From an uncultured Collinsella sp. (GTDB lineage: Bacteria; Actinomycetota; Coriobacteriia; Coriobacteriales; Coriobacteriaceae), in assembly GCA_900543505.1 (NCBI GenBank), contig UQSB01000021.1:1-33259 (forward strand): a DNA stretch of 33,259 nucleotides, given 5' to 3'. Of the stretch, positions 15,057 to 25,755 are shown one piece after another. The position numbers and the translations under genes are program-made. Numbering within the stretch: the first letter of the stretch is position 1; every line of letters begins with the position of its first letter. The notes under the pieces were generated by a model. The model did no database searches, was not told the origin of the DNA, and saw nothing but the letters and a program-made list of their open reading frames with translations.

Positions 15057-16313
15057 TTACATCCCTGTCAACAACACGACATCTAGAATCGTCACGATGG
15101 CACCGATCCCTACAAGCAGCGCGTTGAGTGGGCGCGAGTTGGCGTATTTGCCCATGACGCGGGGTGAACTGGTGAGCCGTATGAGCACAAAGACCGTAAT
15201 CGGCAGCTGAAGCGACAACAGTGCCTGACTCCAGATGAGACCTTCAAAAGGATTTGGGACGACCAGGCACGCCGTCACTGCGCCGACGAAACAGGCCGCC
15301 ACCCCGATCGAGGAATGTCGGTCGTGTATGTCGTATTCCTCGTCGAACATGCCCGCGGTGATGGTGCCCGCCGCCATACCCGCCGTCACACTACTCGATA
15401 GTCCCGCGAACAGCAGCGCTACCGCAAAGATGGTCGAGCTCGCCGGGCCCAAGATGGGGGAGAGCGTGGCCGCTGCGACGGCGAGGTCGTCTACGACCAT
15501 GCCGTGCGCAAAGAAGGTCGTTGCGGCCAGGATGACCATGGCCGAGTTGATTGCCCAGCCCACGCCCATCGAAAAGAGCGTGTCGAAGAGCTCGTAGTGC
15601 AGACGTTCTTCGATAACTTGCTCGCCTTGGCCTTCGAAGTGCATGGATTGGATGACCTCGGAGTGCAGAAAAAGGTTGTGTGGCATAACGACCGCACCCA
15701 GGACACTCACGATAATCGTTGCCGAGTCGGCAGGCATGCTGGGGATGATCCAGCTTGCGGTTGCTTGCGGCCAGTCGGCTTTGACCAGCGCGAGCTCTGC
15801 TAAAAACGAGAGTCCCACCACACCCACGAAGGCGATGATCCAGCGTTCGGCGCGCTTGTAGGAGCTCGTCATGAGCATCGCCATCGATACTGCCGCCACG
15901 ATGACGCAGCCCGCGCGCACGGGCAGCCCAAAGAGCATTTGAAGGGCAATCGCGCCGCCCAGGACTTCGGCCATGGCGGTGGCGATGGTCGCGAGATAGG
16001 CACTGGCGAGCACCGTACGCCCGACGAAGCGGGGGAGGTAACGTGTCGTGGCCTCGGCAAGGCAGGCGCCCGTGGCGATACCCAGGTGCGCCGCGTTGTG
16101 CTGCAGCACGATGAGCATAATCGTGGACAGCGTGACGATCCACAGCAGCGCGTAGCCAAACTGCGAGCCCGCGGCCATATTGGAGGCCCAGTTGCCCGGG
16201 TCGATAAAGCCGACGGTCACGAGCAGCCCGGGGCCGATATGCCGCGCAATGTCTAGGCCTCCGTGACCACCGGTGCGTCGGGAGCCAAAGTGTTGTTTGA
16301 GATGGTTGAGCAT
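15057..16313 (-). CDS. mntH: Nramp-family divalent metal (Mn2+/Fe2+) transporter
   Basis: The protein has 418 residues and about eleven membrane helices. It imports Mn2+ or Fe2+ with protons across the cytoplasmic membrane. The first helix carries the family metal-binding motif DPGN (in GFIDPGNWASNMAAGSQFGY). A later helix carries MPHNLFLHS, the second metal-site motif, whose methionine is typical of Mn2+/Fe2+ carriers. The ATG at 16313 is chosen because AGGAG lies 7 bp upstream; a longer version would need a TTG start. The gene points away from gltB. Repeat clusters lie on both sides: cluster A right after the stop, cluster B in the divergent gap. Confidence 0.93.
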   Translation of the reverse strand: MLNHLKQHFGSRRTGGHGGLDIARHIGPGLLVTVGFIDPGNWASNMAAGSQFGYALLWIVTLSTIMLIVLQHNAAHLGIATGACLAEATTRYLPRFVGRTVLASAYLATIATAMAEVLGGAIALQMLFGLPVRAGCVIVAAVSMAMLMTSSYKRAERWIIAFVGVVGLSFLAELALVKADWPQATASWIIPSMPADSATIIVSVLGAVVMPHNLFLHSEVIQSMHFEGQGEQVIEERLHYELFDTLFSMGVGWAINSAMVILAATTFFAHGMVVDDLAVAAATLSPILGPASSTIFAVALLFAGLSSSVTAGMAAGTITAGMFDEEYDIHDRHSSIGVAACFVGAVTACLVVPNPFEGLIWSQALLSLQLPITVFVLIRLTSSPRVMGKYANSRPLNALLVGIGAIVTILDVVLLTGM

Positions 16314-16359
16314 GGTGCGCTCCTGTGTGCCGTTTGCTTGACGCCGCAAAGGATACCCG

Positions 16360-16373
16360 TTTTAAGCTTAAAA
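16360..16373 (-). promoter_or_regulatory. Palindrome inside the likely mntH promoter
   Basis: TTTTAAGCTTAAAA is a perfect 14-bp palindrome. On the minus strand it falls between a -35-like TTAACT and a -10-like TATCCT with a 17-bp spacer, about 45 bp before the mntH start. A DtxR/MntR-type metal regulator site would suit the gene, but the sequence is not a recognised consensus. Confidence 0.35.
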
Positions 16374-16434
16374 GTTAACCAAGACTAACAAAATTGTTGT
16401 ATTTGAATGGGATGGTGAAAGGGGGCTGCCGAAA

Positions 16435-16572
16435 TGTCTCGATCTGTAACAGTTTGCCGCCAAAACCGACCCTTCGTGTTACAGATCGAGACAAACCAAA
16501 ACCGTCCCGCAGAAAATCTCAATCTGTAACATCTAGGCGCCAAAATCGGTTCCTCCTGTTACAGATTGAGAT
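16435..16572. repeat. Hairpin repeat cluster B (two units)
   Basis: Unit 3 spans 16435-16493 with perfect 17-bp arms. Unit 4 spans 16516-16572 with perfect 16-bp arms, using the A/T variant at arm position 5. Both loops are 25 nt. Cores begin at 16437 and 16517, 80 bp apart, with a 25-nt gap. The cluster sits between divergent mntH and gltB. The rest of that gap (16573-16756) holds a GTTTCGAAAC palindrome at 16667-16676 and a -10-like TACTAT at 16709-16714 without a clear -35. Confidence 0.92.
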
Positions 16573-16756
16573 GTTTGAAGTGGTGAGCTAACAGGCCGAA
16601 CTTGGGGCCTATGTTGTCGCCCTTGAGGTCGGCGGTGTCCACTCGTAGGGCGTGCGTTACGCGATTGTTTCGAAACGGGTGGGAAACACAACGGGCCGAC
16701 GATGCTCCTACTATGCCTATTCAACTGACTGTCTAAATATCTAGGGGAGGATCGCG

Positions 16757-19700
16757 ATGCAGGCAGATTCCGCTCAGCAGCAGGGCCTTTATCGCCCCGA
16801 ATTCGACCACGATGCATGTGGCATCGGCGCGCTTGCCGATATCAACGGTGAGCGCCATCACCAGATTCTGGACGACGCACTGTCCATTCTGGTCAACTTG
16901 GAGCACCGCGGCGGCACGGGACTCGAGAAGAATACCGGCGATGGCGCTGGCATCCTGTTCCAGGTTCCGCATCACTTTTTCCGTAAAGAGGCTCAAAAGT
17001 GCGGTCAGATTCTGCCGGCAGAGGGCGACTATGGCGTGGCCATGCTGTTCTTCCCGCAGGACGACAAGGGCGTAGAGGATGCCCGTCGCGTGTTTGAGGA
17101 GGGCTGCGCCGAGGCCGGCGTGCCGCTGCTCTTTTGGCGCGAGGTGCCGGTCGACCCGCACGACCTGGGCGAGACGGCCCGCGCTTGCATGCCCACCATC
17201 TTGCAGGCATTCCTGGGCCGTCCGGACGACACGCCCGCCGGCGACGCCTTCGAGCGCCGTCTGTACGTGTGCCGCCGCACCATCGAGAAGAAGGCCGACG
17301 CCGAGTTTGCCCTGCGCGACAAGATCTTCTATGTGTGCTCCATGAGCTCGCGCACCATCGTGTATAAGGGCATGCTGGTCGCCACACAGATGCGCCGCTT
17401 CTTCATCGACCTCAACGACGCCGCCGTCAAGACGGCCGTGGCGCTCGTCCACTCGCGCTACTCCACCAACACCACGCCCAGCTGGGAGCGCGCGCACCCC
17501 AACCGCTTTATCATCCATAACGGCGAGATCAACACCCTCAAGGGCAACGTCAACTGGATTCGCGCCCGCGAGCCCAACCTGTACAGCCCCGTGCTGCAGC
17601 ACGATCTTGAGCGCGTGATGCCTATCATCAACCGCGAGGGATCCGATTCCGCGATTCTGGACAACGTGCTCGAGTTCCTGGTCATGAACGGTCGCCCGCT
17701 CACGCGTGCCGCGTCCATGTTGCTGCCCGAGCCGTGGGACCACAACGACAGCCTGAGTGAGGAGCGCCGCGCCTACGACGCCTACCAGTCCATGCTCATG
17801 GAGCCGTGGGACGGCCCGGCGGCCATCGCCTTTACCGACGGTCGCACGCTGGGCGCCGCCCTCGACCGTAACGGCCTGCGTCCCGCCCGCTATTATGTGA
17901 CGCGCGACGGCCGCTTTATGCTGGCAAGCGAAGTGGGCACCATCGAGGTACGCCCCGAGAACATCCTGACGAGCGGTTGCCTGGGACCGGGCCAGATGCT
18001 CGAGGTCGATTTTGCCCGCGGCCGCGTGATCTACAACGACGAGCTGCGCGCCCGCTATGCCAAGGAGAAGCCCTACCGCGACTGGATTGCCGAGGAGACG
18101 CTGACCGTCGACGCGCTCGATGAGCCCGCCGCGCCCGCGTCCGCCGAGGATGCCGAGGTGCCCGCCGCTGTGCGCATGGCCAAGCTCGGCTACCACTGGG
18201 ATGACGTCGGCGAGGTCGTACGTCCCATGGCCCAGCAGGGCAAGGCCCCGCTCGCCTCGATGGGCATCGACGCGCCGCTGGCTTGCCTGTCCAAGAAGAC
18301 GCGTTCGTTCTTTGACTACTTCTATCAGCTGTTCGCTCAGGTCACGAATCCTCCGATCGATGCCCTGCGCGAGCACATGGTGACTTCGACCACGCTCTAC
18401 CTGGGCAACCACGGCAACCTGCTCGAGGATTCCCGCACGGCCTGTCAGCTGGTGCGCTTGGAGCGCCCATTGCTCAACGAGGAAGAGTTCGAGCATATCT
18501 GTGCCATCGACCGTGTTGGCTTTAAGACCCGTCGTTTCCGTGCCGTCTACCGCCGCGATGCCGGCGAGGGCGCGCTGCAGGCTGCGCTCAAACAGCTTGC
18601 CGAGGACGTTGAGGCTGCGGTCCGCGACGGCGTGAACATTGTGGTGTTGAGCGATCGTGCCGCTGCGGGCGAGGTGCCCGTGCCGTCGCTGCTCGCCGTG
18701 GGCTGCGTGCACAACCACCTGATCCGCGCCGGCGTTCGTACTTTTGCCGACATCGTGGTGGAGTGCGGTGACGCCGTGTCCCCGCACGACTTTGCGGCAC
18801 TGGTGGGCTACTCCGCGAGCGGCATCTATCCGTACAACGCACATGCGTGCATCCGCGATCTGGCGGCACGCGGCGACCTGGACGTGACGGCCGAGCAGGG
18901 CATCGCCAACTACAACAAGGCTGCGACCGCCGGCATCGTCTCCATCATGTCCAAGATGGGCATCTCCACGGTGCAGAGCTACCATTCGGCGCAGATCTTC
19001 GAAGCCGTGGGCTTTACGCCGGAGTTCGTCAACGCGTACTTTGCCGGCACGGTGAGCCGTGTGGGCGGTATGGGTGTCGAGGACGTTGAACGCGAGCAAA
19101 ACGAGCGCTACGACGCCGCGCTCGCTATCCTTAAGAGCCCGGCTCCCGATCAGCTGCCCACGCTGGGCCTGACCAAGTGGCGCCCGCTCGGCGGCGAGGA
19201 ACACCTCATCGACCCCCAGACCGTCTACCTGCTGCAGACCGCCTGCCGTGAGGACAGCTACGACACCTTTAAGGAGTACAGCGCCCGCCTGCACCGCACC
19301 GGCCGTACCGTGCGTCTGCGCGACTTGCTCGACTTTGATGCCAGCGGCCGCACGCCGGTTTCGCTCGACGAGGTCGAGCCCGCGCTCAACATCGTCCGCC
19401 GCTTTAACACCGGCGCCATGTCGTACGGCTCCATCAGCAAGGAAGCACACGAGTGCATGGCCATCGCCATGAACCGCCTAGACGGCCGTTCCAACTCGGG
19501 CGAGGGCGGTGAGGATCCGCGTCGCGAGACCCCGCTGGCTAACGGTGATTCCAAGAACTCCGCGATCAAGCAGGTGGCAAGTGCGCGCTTTGGCGTGACG
19601 AGCCGCTACCTGTGCAGCGCCTTCGAGATTCAGATCAAGATGGCACAGGGCGCCAAGCCCGGCGAGGGTGGCCACCTGCCCGGCAAGAAGGTCTACCCCT

Positions 19701-21454
19701 GGATTGCCGAGGTCCGTCAGTCCACGCCCGGCATCGGCCTGATCTCGCCTCCGCCGCATCACGACATCTACTCCATCGAAGACCTGGCCGAGCTGATCTT
19801 CGACCTTAAGAACGCCAACCCCGGTGCGCGCGTGTCGGTCAAGCTGGTCAGCGAGGCTGGTGTCGGCACCATCGCCACTGGTGTTGCCAAGGGTGCTGCC
19901 GACAAGATTTTGATCAGCGGCCACAATGGCGGCTCGGGTGCCGCTGCGCGCGATTCGATCTGGCACGCCGGTCTGCCGCTGGAGCTTGGCCTTGCCGAGG
20001 CTCAGCAGACGCTGCTGCAAAACGGCCTGCGCTCGCGCGTGGTGCTCGAGGCCGACGGCAAGCTCATGGACGGCACCGATGTTGCTGTCGCCTGCCTGCT
20101 GGGCGCCGAGGAGTTTGGCTTTGCGACCATGCCGCTCATCTCGATGGGTTGCCTCATGCAACGCGACTGCCAGCAGGATACCTGCCCGGCCGGCATCGCT
20201 ACGCAAAACTGCCGCCTGCGTCGCGGCTTCCGCGGCAAGCCCGAGCACGTTGAGCACTTTATGCTCTTTGTTGCCGAGCAGCTGCGCGAGGTCATGGCGA
20301 GCCTGGGCTTCCACACCGTCGACGAGATGGTCGGCCATCCCGAGTGCTTGCGCCAGATCGAGGTCCCGGGCAACCGCAAGGCTAACCTGCTCGATCTGGC
20401 GCCCGTGCTGGCGAGCGCGACCTGCGAGTTCGGTGCCCACATCCCGGGTGCCGACGGCCGTCACTTCCTGCCGCAGATGGCTGCCGACAGCGAGCTCGAC
20501 AAGACGCTCGACTCCACGTTGTTCGTGCCCTATACGGCCGATGCCCGTGCGCACCTGCGCCCGATTCGCTTCCGCGCCGATATCGCCAACGTCAACCGCT
20601 GCGTGGGCACTATCCTGGGCAACGCGGTGACCAAGGCACATCCCGAGGGCCTGCCCGCCGGCTCCATCACCATCGATTGCGATGGTTCGGCCGGTCAGAG
20701 CTTTGGCGCCTTCCTGCCGCGCGGCATTACGCTCAACGTGTGCGGCGACGCCAACGACTACTTTGGCAAAGGCCTTTCGGGCGGCGAGGTGTCGGTGCGC
20801 CCCAACCCGCATGCGACCTATAAGTTCGACGAAAACATCATCGTGGGCAACGTTGCGTTCTTTGGCGCCACGAGCGGCCGTGGCTTCATCAACGGCCTGG
20901 CCGGCCAGCGCTTTGGCGTACGCAACTCCGGTGCCACCGTGGTGGTCGAGGGCTGCGGCAACCATGGCTGCGAGTACATGACGGGCGGTCTGGCGCTTAT
21001 CCTGGGTGAGGTCGGGCAGAACTTCGCCGCCGGTATGACGGGCGGCGTGGCCTATGTCTTTGACCAGTACGGCACGCTCGATGCCCGCGTGAACCACGAG
21101 AGCGTTGAGCTCAAGGCCCCGACGGCCGGCGAGCTGGCACAGATTCGCGAGCTCATCCAAGAGCACGTGGACGCGACGCAGAGCCCGCGCGGCATCAAGC
21201 TGCTCTACAGCTTTGAGACGATGAGCAAGCACTTCGTGAAGGTCATTCCGACCGAGTACGAGCGTGTGCTGGCGATTGTCGCCGCCGCCGAGGCCGTCGG
21301 CAAGACGCATGCGCAGGCAGAGGAGCTGGCGTTTGACATCGTGACCGGTCGCGCGAGCGCTGCGGATGTCGCTCGCTTCGATGCTGCGGGCGGTGCTGCG
21401 GGCGCTGCGTCCGTGGCTGCCAGCCCTGTTGCTTCGACCAAGAAGGAGGCGTAA
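16757..21454 (+). CDS. gltB: Glutamate synthase, large (alpha) subunit
   Basis: This enzyme makes two glutamates from glutamine and 2-oxoglutarate, using NADPH electrons passed from GltD. The 1565 residues follow the family plan. A class II glutamine amidotransferase domain comes first, whose nucleophile should be C21 (in HDACGIG) after removal of a 20-residue leader. A central domain, an FMN-binding synthase domain and a C-terminal beta-helix domain follow. The 3Fe-4S cysteines are C1132, C1138 and C1143 in GCLMQRDCQQDTCPAG. The last 30 residues are an Ala/Ser-rich tail, unlikely to be structured. GGGGAGG precedes the ATG by 6 bp. gltD follows after 5 bp, so they form one operon. Confidence 0.96.
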   Translation: MQADSAQQQGLYRPEFDHDACGIGALADINGERHHQILDDALSILVNLEHRGGTGLEKNTGDGAGILFQVPHHFFRKEAQKCGQILPAEGDYGVAMLFFPQDDKGVEDARRVFEEGCAEAGVPLLFWREVPVDPHDLGETARACMPTILQAFLGRPDDTPAGDAFERRLYVCRRTIEKKADAEFALRDKIFYVCSMSSRTIVYKGMLVATQMRRFFIDLNDAAVKTAVALVHSRYSTNTTPSWERAHPNRFIIHNGEINTLKGNVNWIRAREPNLYSPVLQHDLERVMPIINREGSDSAILDNVLEFLVMNGRPLTRAASMLLPEPWDHNDSLSEERRAYDAYQSMLMEPWDGPAAIAFTDGRTLGAALDRNGLRPARYYVTRDGRFMLASEVGTIEVRPENILTSGCLGPGQMLEVDFARGRVIYNDELRARYAKEKPYRDWIAEETLTVDALDEPAAPASAEDAEVPAAVRMAKLGYHWDDVGEVVRPMAQQGKAPLASMGIDAPLACLSKKTRSFFDYFYQLFAQVTNPPIDALREHMVTSTTLYLGNHGNLLEDSRTACQLVRLERPLLNEEEFEHICAIDRVGFKTRRFRAVYRRDAGEGALQAALKQLAEDVEAAVRDGVNIVVLSDRAAAGEVPVPSLLAVGCVHNHLIRAGVRTFADIVVECGDAVSPHDFAALVGYSASGIYPYNAHACIRDLAARGDLDVTAEQGIANYNKAATAGIVSIMSKMGISTVQSYHSAQIFEAVGFTPEFVNAYFAGTVSRVGGMGVEDVEREQNERYDAALAILKSPAPDQLPTLGLTKWRPLGGEEHLIDPQTVYLLQTACREDSYDTFKEYSARLHRTGRTVRLRDLLDFDASGRTPVSLDEVEPALNIVRRFNTGAMSYGSISKEAHECMAIAMNRLDGRSNSGEGGEDPRRETPLANGDSKNSAIKQVASARFGVTSRYLCSAFEIQIKMAQGAKPGEGGHLPGKKVYPWIAEVRQSTPGIGLISPPPHHDIYSIEDLAELIFDLKNANPGARVSVKLVSEAGVGTIATGVAKGAADKILISGHNGGSGAAARDSIWHAGLPLELGLAEAQQTLLQNGLRSRVVLEADGKLMDGTDVAVACLLGAEEFGFATMPLISMGCLMQRDCQQDTCPAGIATQNCRLRRGFRGKPEHVEHFMLFVAEQLREVMASLGFHTVDEMVGHPECLRQIEVPGNRKANLLDLAPVLASATCEFGAHIPGADGRHFLPQMAADSELDKTLDSTLFVPYTADARAHLRPIRFRADIANVNRCVGTILGNAVTKAHPEGLPAGSITIDCDGSAGQSFGAFLPRGITLNVCGDANDYFGKGLSGGEVSVRPNPHATYKFDENIIVGNVAFFGATSGRGFINGLAGQRFGVRNSGATVVVEGCGNHGCEYMTGGLALILGEVGQNFAAGMTGGVAYVFDQYGTLDARVNHESVELKAPTAGELAQIRELIQEHVDATQSPRGIKLLYSFETMSKHFVKVIPTEYERVLAIVAAAEAVGKTHAQAEELAFDIVTGRASAADVARFDAAGGAAGAASVAASPVASTKKEA

Positions 21455-21459
21455 GTGCC

Positions 21460-22941
<1,482 letters not shown>

Positions 22942-22984
22942 AGTAGTCACGGAGATACTCAACAATCGAATCGGAAAGGGCTGT

Positions 22985-23044
22985 CCCTAACTGCCGGCAC
23001 AAAAGGAACGTCCCTAAGTGCCGGCAGTTAGGGACGTTCCTTTT
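22985..23044. repeat. Overlapping inverted repeats with two exclusive foldings
   Basis: Segment 22985-23000 (CCCTAACTGCCGGCAC) is a perfect complement of 23018-23033. Segment 23001-23017 (AAAAGGAACGTCCCTAA) is a perfect complement of 23028-23044. The two right arms share 23028-23033, so only one hairpin can be fully formed at a time. The second hairpin ends in TTTT and could end gltBD transcription. GTCCCT/GGGAC motifs link it to other small palindromes in the window. Confidence 0.75.
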
Positions 23045-23365
23045 CTGTCGGCACTCGGGGACACTCCTTGCGGATTTGCGAGCAGTTTGCTCGTTTGTCG
23101 ACGTACGGATGTTCATTTGTCGACTTCTTGGGCTGCGGTCACCTGTTGTTTCTGTGGTGGCTGCGGGCATCTGGCTCAAAAGGGCGGGTTGGCTGTCTAT
23201 GTCTACCTGCGGTTTCTTTGCGGTGCGCTCATTCAGTCAAGCTTTTCGTCAAGTGTTTGGTCAGCATCTGGTTTGCAACAAAAGGCCTATTTTGCCCGCG
23301 CTTGCCTCGGTTGCTCGCCCTCCTCGTAAGCTCAAATTGAGGTCCATCAGTTTGAGGAGGATGCC
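23045..23365. other. Gap without a recognisable gene
   Basis: Short frames here overlap in several registers and none has a convincing start or composition. A small hairpin (CGAGCA/TGCTCG) lies at about 23078-23092, and TTGTCGAC occurs twice (around 23094 and 23116). A promoter for the next gene probably lies here, but none stands out. Confidence 0.4.
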
Positions 23366-24073
23366 ATGACTGACCAAGTTTTTGACCGAGCAGAGCTGGC
23401 CGAAGCCGTCGGCAACGATATTGCCGACATGGCTCACTTTTGGATGCTGCGGAAGTTTCAATTCCTGGAGCCGGCGCGCGAGCAGTTCGAGATCATCGTC
23501 GATCCGTGGCTCAGCTATTGCGAGGAACCTTCTCAAAACGAAATCATGGCCTACAACATGGCGTTTACCGATTGGCTGCTGTTTGAGCGCCCCTATCACC
23601 ACGGCAAGACGCTGTTGGAGCTGTATGTGGATGAGCCGCCAGCGTCAATTTCTCCTGCTTCGCTCGGGCGGCTTAAGCAGGTGCGTGACACGCAGTATTT
23701 CTCGCGCTTTGGCATTTTGGACAAGGATCCCGCGACTGGCATGGTCGTGCTGAAGGACACGCGCACCGACCGTCGCTTTGACGTCTACGACCCACATATC
23801 GTGCAAAAGGAGCGCTGGAACGATGGTGCGATTGCGGTGCGACTCGCGTGCGTCGACGATGTCTGGCTGACGGCGGGGCAGCTCTACCTGTATGACATCG
23901 CGCGCCTGAGCGACACGACGGTCGACGGGCCGGGCTCGGTGCATCCCGAGGACCTGGAGGACGGTTTCGACACCTCGTGCATCAGCTTCTTTTTGCGCCT
24001 GGTCCGCGACATCATGGGTGCCCAGGGGCGGTATGTGAAGTCGCTCAACATCTACGAACAGGAATGGGAGTAG
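23366..24073 (+). CDS. Protein of unknown function (235 residues)
   Basis: No family is recognised. The protein is acidic and soluble, with no signal peptide or membrane helix, and is rich in Asp, Glu and aromatic residues. One conserved-looking stretch is NMAFTDWLLFERPYHHGKTLLELYV (about 69-93). Later segments such as YFSRFGILDKDPATGMVVLKD and LTAGQLYLYDIARL look like a beta-rich domain of the kind that binds nucleic acid or protein. The composition and clear GAGGAGG 5 bp before the ATG support a real gene. It is followed by repeat cluster C. No functional context is given by its neighbours. Confidence 0.8.
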   Translation: MTDQVFDRAELAEAVGNDIADMAHFWMLRKFQFLEPAREQFEIIVDPWLSYCEEPSQNEIMAYNMAFTDWLLFERPYHHGKTLLELYVDEPPASISPASLGRLKQVRDTQYFSRFGILDKDPATGMVVLKDTRTDRRFDVYDPHIVQKERWNDGAIAVRLACVDDVWLTAGQLYLYDIARLSDTTVDGPGSVHPEDLEDGFDTSCISFFLRLVRDIMGAQGRYVKSLNIYEQEWE

Positions 24074-24113
24074 GGGATGGACGGTTGTCGCCTGCCTTGC
24101 CTTCTGCCTTTAT

Positions 24114-24250
24114 GTCTCGATCTGTAACGTTTAGGGACAAAAAACCGGTCTACCTGTTACAGATCGAGACGAATACCTGGGCGCCGCTGGTTTGTCTAAA
24201 TCTGTAACGTTTAGGGGCCTGGAGAACGTCTAACTGTTACAGATCAAGAC
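24114..24250. repeat. Hairpin repeat cluster C (two units)
   Basis: Unit 5 spans 24114-24170 with 15-bp perfect arms. Unit 6 spans 24194-24250 and is degenerate, with two arm mismatches. Both have GTAACG instead of GTAACA in the left arm. Loops are 25 nt. Cores start at 24115 and 24195, 80 bp apart, with a 25-nt gap. Unit 6 ends 20 bp before the next gene's start, so it would be close to or within that gene's leader. Confidence 0.88.
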
Positions 24251-24270
24251 GTTTATCAGCGGAGGCAACG

Positions 24271-25347
24271 GTGACAATGGTCCATTTGTCCGATGTGGTG
24301 GTGATGGAAGTGTCTAATACCGTTCTCAAACACAAGCATACGGCTCGCAACACGTTGGCGCGGAATAGGATGCTTGCCAGGCTCACGGAGGCGGCTGAAC
24401 TAGGCGTGCTGCTTGTGACGCACGACAATGCCGAGCTCATGTGGCTGCGGCGCCATGTGGGAACCGACGATATCGCGGAGCCTGAGTCGCACCTGTTCTG
24501 TTTTCAGCATGATTGGGATGCGTTGACGCCGACGGAGCGAGCGCTGCGGACCATCAAAGGGCTTGCGGAGTTTCATCCCGATTGGGCGTTTTGGGGTTAC
24601 GACGCGGCACTTTTGTGGGGTCTGGAGGTGCCAAATGATCTGCTTGGGCCGCGATTTCTTGTTAAGACAGGTTGCTCGGTGCCGCTGAGTGCAGGATGCC
24701 GGCTGTTGCGTCCGCAGGCGGCGGGTGCGCTTGAGCGCGTCGACGGCGTGCGAGTGACGCCGTTTTGGCGCACGGTGAAGGACTGTCTGCTGCGTGCGCC
24801 GTTTTCGTATGGTCTGGCGATCGCCGATTCTGCGCTGCGGGCGAAGGGCATATCGCGCGACGACCTCTGCGAACGGCTCCAGGCCGATTGCGAGGGCAGA
24901 CGCGGATATCGCAGAGCTCAGGTGATTGCGTCGCATGCGGACGGGCTGTCCGAAAACGGTGGCGAGTCTCGGTTCCGGGCATTCTTTATTGCATACGGTT
25001 TTCCGGTGCCAGAGTTGCAGGTGGAGTTTCGTGACCCGCTTGATTCGAGCCAAGTGTTTCGCGTTGATTATTTCTGGAGGCTCGAGGACGGGACGTGCGT
25101 GATTGGCGAGCTCGATGGAAAGGGAAAGTATGCCTTACAGAACGACGAGGGTCGGGAGTCGGTCGACCCGTTCGTGGCAGAACGTCAGCGAGAGTCTCAT
25201 CTGACGATGCTCGGACATAAGGTGCTGAGGTTTACGTTTGATGAGCTCAAGAATCCGGGGAAGCTGGCTGAAAAGATGAGACTGGCGGGCATTCCGCAGT
25301 GGGCCGATTTGGCTGAGCAGTGGAGGCGGCAGTGGTATGGGCGCTGA
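24271..25347 (+). CDS. AbiEi-like protein with a possible PD-(D/E)XK-type C-terminal domain
   Basis: In the 358-residue protein the first half (about 20-200) contains WAFWGYDAALLWGLEVP, like AbiEi-type antitoxin or transcription-regulator proteins. The C-terminal part (about 225-330) shows E232 (SENGGESRFR), Q250 (PELQVEF), D266 (FRVDYFW) and E280-x-D282 (GELDGKGKY). This pattern and spacing resemble DUF559/Vsr-like endonuclease folds. Nuclease activity is inferred only from this pattern. No toxin partner (AbiEii) is adjacent. A GTG start at 24271 is preferred, 5 bp after GGAGG; the ATG at 24277 is possible. The gene is bracketed by repeat clusters C and D, and the protein could act on them, which is speculation. 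Confidence 0.75.
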   Translation: MTMVHLSDVVVMEVSNTVLKHKHTARNTLARNRMLARLTEAAELGVLLVTHDNAELMWLRRHVGTDDIAEPESHLFCFQHDWDALTPTERALRTIKGLAEFHPDWAFWGYDAALLWGLEVPNDLLGPRFLVKTGCSVPLSAGCRLLRPQAAGALERVDGVRVTPFWRTVKDCLLRAPFSYGLAIADSALRAKGISRDDLCERLQADCEGRRGYRRAQVIASHADGLSENGGESRFRAFFIAYGFPVPELQVEFRDPLDSSQVFRVDYFWRLEDGTCVIGELDGKGKYALQNDEGRESVDPFVAERQRESHLTMLGHKVLRFTFDELKNPGKLAEKMRLAGIPQWADLAEQWRRQWYGR

Positions 25348-25387
25348 GGGGTGTAACTGACGCGGATGTGGTTGTTCCTGCCGAGTT

Positions 25388-25605
25388 TGTCTCGATCTGT
25401 AACAACAAGGGGCCGTTTGGCCTCGCAACTGTTACAGATCGAGACAGAAGGTTGGCTGCCGCTAAAATATCTCGATCTGTAACATCTAGAGGCCGAAAAC
25501 CTGTCTACTTGTTACAGATTGAGACAAAGGTTGGACGCGGTGCCGAAAGATCTCGATCTGTAACATCTGGCTGCTAAAACCCGGTCTACCTGTTACAGAT
25601 CTAGA
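25388..25605. repeat. Hairpin repeat cluster D (three units)
   Basis: Unit 7 spans 25388-25446 with perfect 17-bp arms. Unit 8 spans 25470-25524 with one G-U type pair at arm position 5. Unit 9 spans 25551-25605 with one mismatch. All loops are 25 nt. Cores start at 25390, 25470 and 25551, so gaps are 25 and 26 nt. It fills much of the gap between the AbiEi-like gene and the amidohydrolase. The remaining part (25606-25755) holds a GATAAT box at 25711-25716 without a clear -35. Confidence 0.92.
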
Positions 25606-25755
25606 CATTTCCCGGATGTCGCTGGGATGGGACTGCAATGCATTCCGTTCTCCGTGTCTCATCCTTTCTCCGTTAACCGATATGTCCGCAGCAACCCTGC
25701 CGCACTGGGTGATAATGGACAAATGTTCAAGTTGCTCGTGAGGGAGGAGCTCGAT

